Shown here one piece after another: positions 60,365 through 64,000 of a DNA stretch of 64,000 bases; within the stretch, counting starts at the first letter, position 1, and every line of letters starts with the position of its first letter. This DNA comes from Bacteroidota bacterium (GTDB lineage: Bacteria; Bacteroidota; Bacteroidia; Chitinophagales; Saprospiraceae), in contig JANSWP010000004.1 in assembly GCA_024743405.1 (NCBI GenBank), forward strand, positions 110,088 through 174,087, in the 5' to 3' direction. Made by a program: the position numbers and the translations under genes. The notes beneath the pieces are model-generated. The model did not search any database and had not been told where the DNA came from. It was given only the letters and a program-made list of their open reading frames with translations.

Positions 60365-60490
60365 ATGGCTAAGCAAAAGAAAGATAAAAATCAACAGCAA
60401 AAAGCTGTAAGAAAAGAAGCTACCTTAAGTTTAAAAGAAAAAAGAGCTTTGAAAAAAGCTAAAAAAGCAGAAAAGAAACGAGGAGAATAA
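60365..60490 (+). CDS. 41-residue lysine-rich protein
   Basis: ATG 60365 to TAA 60490: MAKQKKDKNQQQKAVRKEAT, then LSLKEKRALKKAKKAEKKRG and E. About 44% Lys/Arg, likely one long amphipathic or disordered helix. Such small basic proteins in Bacteroidota may bind nucleic acids or ribosomes, but no family is recognised. In-frame start and stop, AAA/AAG-rich codons and an AT-rich upstream region are the only support. Confidence 0.5.
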   Translation: MAKQKKDKNQQQKAVRKEATLSLKEKRALKKAKKAEKKRGE

Positions 60491-60844
60491 GAACGGATTG
60501 CTGATTCTTTTCTCAATCTACTACTGCTAGCGTTCAAATCAAATTTTATCGTTTTTATTGACTGGTACATAGACTACGGGTGGGATTTTTATGTATAAAA
60601 TTAAATATTGATAGCTCTCGAACTATCACCTCCTAGGAATGCGGAAGTTATTCGTAAACCTTTACTAAATAAGCAGTTTCCCGACAATTCTCACCGAACC
60701 TTATCAATTCTAATCCTATCTTCTTTTAAAACACATCATAAAAACAGTAATTTGGAATTCTAAAAAATTAAACCTTACACATCTAGCAAGAAAATACTAA
60801 AGTTTAATCATTATTTTGATTGCCAATTTCGAAAATCGACTTCT
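60491..60844. other. Intergenic, nothing recognised
   Basis: 354 nt between the Lys-rich gene and the large secreted protein. It probably holds the latter's promoter. No long stem, repeat family member or ORF seen. Confidence 0.5.
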
Positions 60845-63800
60845 ATGAAAGCACAATTACAATTCATTTCAATCCTTTCGTTTCTTTCTTTCACTGCTTT
60901 TTCACAAAACATGACTCAACTATCCAATTGGGATCCAGCTGGCATTCCAGGATATAATGATGTATGGGGATATGTAGACTGTGCCGGTGACGAATACGCT
61001 ATTATCGGTTCTCGAGAAAAAGTACATTTTATCGATATTTCAACCCCTTCTGCCCCAACGGAAGTTGCCGCCTTCATAGGAGGACAAAATACAACATGGA
61101 GAGATATCAAAACTTATGGGAAGTATGCTTATTCCGTTTGTGATGCTTGCACAGAAGGTTTGATGATTTACGACCTAAGCAATCTCCCCAATACGGTTTC
61201 TTTAGTTTATCAATCAAATACCCTTTTCAACGGTGCCCATAATATTTTTATTGATGAGCCGAATGCTCGTTTGTATGCTGTAGGAACAAATGCTCAAAGT
61301 AATGGAGTATTAATTCTGGATCTTTCGACAACTCCAGATACACCAACCGTTTTATCAAGTGTCGCATTAGCAGGAGGTTATATTCATGATATATATGTAA
61401 ACAACCATATTGGCTACGCCTCAAGTGGAAATGATGGTTTATATGTTTTTGATTTTACAAATGCCTCAAGCCCTGTTCTTTTAGGAACGCTAGATGGTTA
61501 TCCAGAAGAGGGATACAACCATGCAGGATGGTTACACCCGAATGGAAATGATTTTGTTTTTGCTGATGAAACACATGATAAATCAGTAAAATTGGTAGAT
61601 GCAAGTGATATAACAGATATGCAGGTCGTTGGACTTTTCAAATCAACATTGCTTGCTCCCGCTCATACAAATAGTATTGCGCATAACCCTTTCGTTCGAG
61701 ATGATTATGCTATTGTCTCTTATTATCATGATGGTCTTCAAATTTGGGATATTTCTGATGCCAATAATATTACCCATGAAGCCGGTTTTGACACCAATAC
61801 CAACCATAGTAATTATAGTGGTTATAAAGGATGTTGGGGTGCTTATCCCTTCTTGCCGAGTGGCAATATTCTAGCTTCTGACGGTGAAAATGGGCTCTAT
61901 GTTTTGCAACCGACTACGATAACATTCAACTCGATACCTCTACCGGTCACACCTACTGCCACTGTTACCCCTGCTGGACCAATTTCCATTTGCGATGGTT
62001 CTCCTATTACACTAAATGCCCCCACTGGTTATCAATTATATACGTGGTATAATGGCGCAAATGTCGTTGGAAATCTCGACTCGTTAGTTGTTACAACTAG
62101 TGGAAGCTACCATGTTGTTATTTGTGATGGACCCTGTACAGCTGCCTCTTCCACTGTTAATGTTTCCATCGCAACCACCCCTATTGTCACTTTGAATGTT
62201 CCTACGATTAATACTATTTGTGAGGGGAATACGATTACTTTTTCGGTGCCTCCAGGAGCAGATACTTACCAATGGTATCATGACAATAATCCAGTTGGTA
62301 CAAATAGCAATTCATTTGATGCTTCTTTGGAAGGCGTATATTATGTTACGGCGTCTAACGGTAATTGTAGTGCCGATTCTGAGGAGGTATATTTAGAAGT
62401 AAATCCATCTCCTGGCGCCGATCTGAATGTTAGTGGTCCAGTTGATATATGCGAAGGCAATGTTTTGCACATTTTTACAACCGCCGTTGCCAGTACCTAT
62501 ACTTGGTATAAAGATGGAAATATATATGCTCAAGGCGTCACAGAAATTTTCGTCACTGATCCTGGAGTTTATTACCTCGAAACAAGCAATGGAACCTGCA
62601 CGAGTACCTCAAACACGGTGATTGTATCTTTGAATTTGGGACCAAATGTCGATTTAAATGTACCCTTATATAATGAGTTGTGTGATGGACAAGTTTTGGT
62701 TATTCAGGTTGCCGCAGGGGCTGATACTTATGAATGGATAAAAGATGGAACGACCGTAGTTGGAACCAGTAATTCCCTTACGGTAACGGAATCAGGTGAC
62801 TATTATGTGATTGCCAATAAAAATAATTGTGAAGCAACTTCTGAGACGGTCACTGTCGAGGTTATTGATTATCCTGATGTCAGTTTGAATGTTCCAACTT
62901 TTAATCAAATCTGTGATGGGGAATCTATTTTAATTGAAGTACCTTCCGGAGCTGATTCTTATGAATGGTATTGGGATAATATTTTACAACCTCAAACTGG
63001 AAATACCTATTTAGCCACCGCAGGCGGGGATTATTATGTCATTGCAGCTAATGGCAATTGTACCTCAACTTCAGCAATCGTAACTGTTGAACTTGATTTT
63101 TACCCAAATGTCACCCTTAATGTGCCTTCCTTAAATGAAATTTGTGAAGATGAAGATTTGACCCTTTCAGTGGCTGCTGGAGCAGATTCGTATGAATGGT
63201 TTTTAAATAATACTTCACTCGGTCTATTCACGAATGCTATCCTAGTAAATACCGCTGGAAACTATCATGTAGTAGCTGCAAATGGGAATTGTTCTGCTAC
63301 TTCGGTTCAAACAACAGTTGCCATTGTTCCCACTCCAATTATTACTCTAAATGTGCCCTCTTATAATGAAATCTGTGAAGATGAGACATTCACAATCATA
63401 GCAAACTCAACTGGTACAACCATTCAGTGGTTCCTCGACGGGACTTTACTTCCTGAGACCTCTAATATTTTAGTCACTTCAGAATCAGGTAATTATTATG
63501 CAATTGCAGCTAATGGAAACTGTACAGAAATTTCTGAAACAGTGGTTTTGAATGTGATTGATTTTCCTGATGTCACTCTTAACGCTCCTTTGTTTAATGA
63601 AATTTGCGAAAATCAACAAATCATCCTTTCTATACCTGCTGGCGCTGATTCTTATGAATGGTTTGAAAGTGGTAATTCTATGGGGATTTTCACCAATTCT
63701 ATCATTGTCAATCAAGCTGGTTTTTATAACGTAGTCGCTGAAAATACTGGTTGTTCTCTGTCCTCCGCAAGTGTAGAGGTCCAAGTCCTCTCTTATCCCG

Positions 63801-64000
63801 ATGTCACCATTACCTCACCTCTCTTTTTACAAGTTTGCGATGGTGAATCCGAAAACATTTCTGTGCCCGCTGGCGCTGAAGAATATGAATGGTATTTGGA
63901 TAATGTGCCTTTGAATATTAACGCCAATACAATCACCATCACGAGTCCTGGAAACTATCACGTCATTGCGGCTAACGGTGATTGTGAAGCAACTTCCGAA
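60845..64000 (+). CDS. Large secreted choice-of-anchor-B/LVIVD propeller and tandem Ig-like repeat protein (partial)
   Basis: Open from ATG 60845 to the window edge (1052 codons, 3' end outside). Signal peptide (FISILSFLSFTAFSQN). Residues ~20-360 are a beta-propeller of the choice-of-anchor B/LVIVD type: DEYAIIGSREKVHFIDISTP, SAPTEVAAF, GLMIYDLSNLP, GYASSGNDGLYVFDF, HDGLQIWDISD, ending ILASDGENGLYVL. From ~370 on come at least nine tandem ~77-residue beta-sandwich modules, each with ICDG/ICED, GADSYEWF, AGNYHVVAANGNC. No stop or frame break in the window. Probably ends in a sorting domain beyond 64000. Role in adhesion or surface display is inferred. Confidence 0.9.
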   Translation, partial: MKAQLQFISILSFLSFTAFSQNMTQLSNWDPAGIPGYNDVWGYVDCAGDEYAIIGSREKVHFIDISTPSAPTEVAAFIGGQNTTWRDIKTYGKYAYSVCDACTEGLMIYDLSNLPNTVSLVYQSNTLFNGAHNIFIDEPNARLYAVGTNAQSNGVLILDLSTTPDTPTVLSSVALAGGYIHDIYVNNHIGYASSGNDGLYVFDFTNASSPVLLGTLDGYPEEGYNHAGWLHPNGNDFVFADETHDKSVKLVDASDITDMQVVGLFKSTLLAPAHTNSIAHNPFVRDDYAIVSYYHDGLQIWDISDANNITHEAGFDTNTNHSNYSGYKGCWGAYPFLPSGNILASDGENGLYVLQPTTITFNSIPLPVTPTATVTPAGPISICDGSPITLNAPTGYQLYTWYNGANVVGNLDSLVVTTSGSYHVVICDGPCTAASSTVNVSIATTPIVTLNVPTINTICEGNTITFSVPPGADTYQWYHDNNPVGTNSNSFDASLEGVYYVTASNGNCSADSEEVYLEVNPSPGADLNVSGPVDICEGNVLHIFTTAVASTYTWYKDGNIYAQGVTEIFVTDPGVYYLETSNGTCTSTSNTVIVSLNLGPNVDLNVPLYNELCDGQVLVIQVAAGADTYEWIKDGTTVVGTSNSLTVTESGDYYVIANKNNCEATSETVTVEVIDYPDVSLNVPTFNQICDGESILIEVPSGADSYEWYWDNILQPQTGNTYLATAGGDYYVIAANGNCTSTSAIVTVELDFYPNVTLNVPSLNEICEDEDLTLSVAAGADSYEWFLNNTSLGLFTNAILVNTAGNYHVVAANGNCSATSVQTTVAIVPTPIITLNVPSYNEICEDETFTIIANSTGTTIQWFLDGTLLPETSNILVTSESGNYYAIAANGNCTEISETVVLNVIDFPDVTLNAPLFNEICENQQIILSIPAGADSYEWFESGNSMGIFTNSIIVNQAGFYNVVAENTGCSLSSASVEVQVLSYPDVTITSPLFLQVCDGESENISVPAGAEEYEWYLDNVPLNINANTITITSPGNYHVIAANGDCEATSE
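61940..64000 (+). repeat. Nine tandem ~231-bp coding repeats
   Basis: Each unit of about 77 codons starts V.LNVP..N.IC(D/E)., has GADSYEWF in the middle and YYVIAANGNC near the end. Units 2-9 keep phase and length within a few codons; the array runs off the window. Divergence between units is substantial, so it is old rather than a recent expansion. Confidence 0.85.

Noticed and set aside
1..64000. Genome-wide TGA or TAG recoding
   Set aside because: Apart from the ApbE cluster and the broken methyltransferase, all recognised genes have uninterrupted frames and several end in TGA or TAG.

Overview
The window is a low-GC, gene-dense stretch of chromosome from a Bacteroidota bacterium, most likely of the Saprospiria or a related marine/gliding lineage. 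The evidence is type IX secretion C-terminal sorting domains of type A (48-1259, 32987-34225, 50224-52836) and gliding/CHU_C type (57490-59442), many Cys-lipoproteins, a TonB-dependent receptor with a carboxypeptidase-like N-domain, a one-piece hybrid two-component regulator, effector-associated domains (EAD), and weak or absent Shine-Dalgarno sequences. Lineage is inferred from gene families; no rRNA or tRNA gene was seen.

Layout. 0-5 kb: secreted hydrolase, AlkD-like DNA glycosylase, serine hydrolase lipoprotein, Crp-type regulator and haloalkane-dehalogenase-like hydrolase. 5-17 kb (minus strand): YdeI-like protein, CotH-like lipoprotein, S41 protease, a three-gene unit (PolX-N/HhH protein, EAD membrane protein, CIA30 protein), metallo-beta-lactamase-fold hydrolase, free-standing propeller lipoprotein, sulfatase and a propeller-gene fragment. 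17-28 kb: envelope proteins, a membrane-anchored winged-helix regulator divergent from a TonB_C-type protein, an EAD-TonB_C fusion, an ECF sigma factor and many repeats. 28-40 kb: clpP, TonB receptor, nitrilase, T9SS cargo, DUF2911/TPR protein, VOC protein, HAD phosphatase, mnmA, a lipoprotein and a methyltransferase. 40-49 kb: Dna2-like nuclease-helicase, a broken methyltransferase and the hybrid sensor kinase. 49-60 kb: beta-trefoil-like secreted protein, C10 peptidase, EamA transporter, a thioredoxin-ApbE-DUF4266-DUF3570 operon and a T9SS type B protein. 60-64 kb: a P-loop kinase-like protein, a tiny Lys-rich protein and the start of a large repeat adhesin that runs off the window.

Two things stand out. 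First, intergenic space is crowded with dispersed palindromic elements. Four identifiable families of about 160 bp occur. Three of them, plus one at the left window edge, share two core boxes at nearly constant spacing around a small hairpin whose sequence differs in each family. A separate set of about 155-210 bp elements has shared caps (TTGGAGGG/CCCTCCAA) around perfect long stems of variable sequence, with paired changes on both arms. One carries a nested 130-bp MITE. Second, the ApbE, DUF4266 and DUF3570 genes together carry four in-frame stop codons but no frameshift. A neighbouring methyltransferase is frameshifted and the hybrid kinase seems to have lost its ATG, so 43-57 kb shows gene decay, recoding, or sequence error.

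No CRISPR array, prophage, full-length IS transposase or rRNA operon was recognised.
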